A DNA stretch of 64,000 nucleotides from Nitrospina sp. (GTDB lineage Bacteria > Nitrospinota > Nitrospinia > Nitrospinales > VA-1). The number at the start of each line of letters is the position of its first letter. The stretch's first letter is position 1. The stretch covers positions 23,858 through 87,857 of the forward strand of contig JABHBK010000058.1 of the NCBI GenBank assembly GCA_018673915.1, written 5' to 3'. Of this stretch, positions 63,463 through 64,000 are shown in pieces. The position numbers and the translations under genes were made by a program. Below the pieces are notes generated by a model. It searched no databases and was not told the DNA's origin. It worked only from the letters and a program-made list of their open reading frames with translations.

Positions 63463-63771
63463 AACATTCCTAAATTTTTAAATTATTTTTTAATTTATTT
63501 CAAAGCACCGGGAAAACAATTTCAGTATACTCGCATAACCAAAAAAAAAACAAGCAAGGCCTTTCTCCCTTTATTAATGCGGGTTTGCTATGGTTAACCA
63601 CAGATTGCCTCCACAAATTTCTCGTTTATGATTTTTACAACAATTTAACAATCCGTCCAAAACATTAATTTTTATTAATATTCGCTTGACATAAAATGCT
63701 TATAACATAAAATGATATACGGTATTTGGGCGCTGAAACGAATACCGAAAGATGTACGAAAGGAGATCTTG
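63463..63771. other. Divergent intergenic region with the promoter of the Lys-rich gene
   Basis: This 309-base, AT-rich interval separates pgeF from the Lys-rich gene. It holds the promoter at 63686-63713. Apart from several A-runs, which may bend DNA, no other element is visible. Confidence 0.6.
63686..63713 (+). promoter_or_regulatory. Sigma-70 promoter of the Lys-rich repeat gene
   Basis: A perfect TTGACA at 63686-63691, 16-base spacer and TAAAAT at 63708-63713. The leader would be about 50 bases and ends in a strong Shine-Dalgarno AAGGAG at 63760-63765. Promoter and ribosome binding site together suggest high expression. Confidence 0.75.
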
Positions 63772-64000
63772 ATGGCAACCAAGAAAAAAGCTGCAAAGAA
63801 AAAACCTGCAAAGAAAAAAGTAGCTAAGAAAAAGGTAGCTAAGAAAAAGGTAGCTAAGAAAAAGGTAGCAAAGAAAAAGGTAGCTAAGAAAAAAGTAGCT
63901 AAGAAAAAAGTAGCTAAGAAAAAAGTAGCTAAGAAAAAAGTAGCTAAGAAAAAAGTAGCTAAGAAAAAAGTAGCTAAGAAAAAAGTAGCTAAGAAAAAAG
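63772..64000 (+). CDS. Partial CDS: Lys-rich pentapeptide-repeat DNA-binding-like protein
   Basis: ATG at 63772 with AAGGAG seven bases upstream. The protein starts [16 protein letters not shown] and continues as repeated VAKKK units to the window edge; the 3' end is not seen. The composition (Lys, Ala, Val only) is like histone-H1-type bacterial proteins (AlgP, Hc2-like, PAKKK-repeat proteins), which coat or compact DNA. At least 76 residues are visible. The repeat is unusually pure at nucleotide level. Confidence 0.85.
   Translation, partial: MATKKKAAKKKPAKKKVAKKKVAKKKVAKKKVAKKKVAKKKVAKKKVAKKKVAKKKVAKKKVAKKKVAKKKVAKKK
63811..64000 (+). repeat. Tandem 15-bp coding repeat (VAKKK)
   Basis: About twelve and two-thirds copies of AAGAAAAA(A/G)GTAGCT are visible, with only AAA/AAG and GCT/GCA synonymous variation, running off the window. 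The repeat length is a multiple of three, so copy-number change keeps the frame. Confidence 0.9.

Noticed and set aside
63811..64000. Regular short repeats that could suggest a CRISPR array
   Set aside because: Units are 15 bases with no spacers, in frame, and encode VAKKK; this is a coding repeat.

Overview
The window is about 64 kb of a Gram-negative bacterial chromosome, moderately AT-rich and densely coding. The outer membrane is indicated by a PagL-like lipid A deacylase, a beta-barrel porin, a lipoprotein and a heptosyltransferase-type enzyme. A diaminopimelate pathway, a TatA component and molybdenum enzymes are present. The mixture (several SUMF1-fold proteins, MsrP-like molybdoenzymes, ModE-type control of molybdate uptake, DUF6178-like protein, Lys-rich repeat protein) reminds me of marine Nitrospinota/Nitrospina-type bacteria. 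That assignment is inference from memory, not a database result. No phage, insertion sequence or CRISPR array is visible.

Layout. 1-17 kb is a cell-surface glycan locus: a B12-type radical SAM protein, two GT-C (ArnT/PMT-like) membrane glycosyltransferases (one with a C-terminal lipid-binding-like domain), four GT4 enzymes, one GT9, one GT2, and a CapF-like reductase split into two overlapping genes (SDR plus cupin). A CDGSH iron-sulfur protein and a TIGR01777-type epimerase sit among them. 17-26 kb holds a CrtC/AttH-like secreted protein, a CDP-alcohol phosphatidyltransferase, a second radical SAM protein, a TrpD2-like protein, and the arylesterase/YbbA/YbbP divergent cluster known from enterobacteria.

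26-32 kb is a molybdenum region: a SUMF1-fold protein, a Tat-exported MsrP-like enzyme and a DUF1566 protein form one operon. Opposite lies modABC, with a well-formed ModE-type operator lying between and over the promoter elements, and a porin gene with its own promoter. 32-38 kb has a putative metalloprotease, a large membrane protein, a tRNA-Val/tRNA-Asp operon with promoter and terminator, and a PilZ - GAF/degenerate GGDEF - MreB operon. 38.8-43.2 kb is an iron-sulfur/thiol-redox block: Cys-rich protein, 2Fe-2S ferredoxin, JAMM protease, YfhL-type ferredoxin, NifU-like scaffold, then TlpA thioredoxin overlapping a SUMF1-CcdA fusion.

43-51.6 kb on the minus strand is dapF-dapA-dapB followed by a second MsrP-like enzyme and a SUMF1-fold lipoprotein, then an MMPL/RND transporter and PagL. 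51.7-58 kb on the plus strand runs tatA, an ECF sigma factor with its zinc anti-sigma factor, a bifunctional-nuclease family protein, NAD kinase, an amidase, an SH3 protein, an M48 protease and a HAMP-like membrane protein. The end of the window holds purH, small genes, a DUF6178-like protein, a PgeF-like laccase-domain protein, and the start of a Lys-rich pentapeptide-repeat protein that runs off the edge.

The most notable themes are the recurrent pairing of SUMF1/C-type-lectin-fold proteins with exported redox machinery (three separate loci), the translational coupling of a degenerate GGDEF protein to MreB, and the split CapF.
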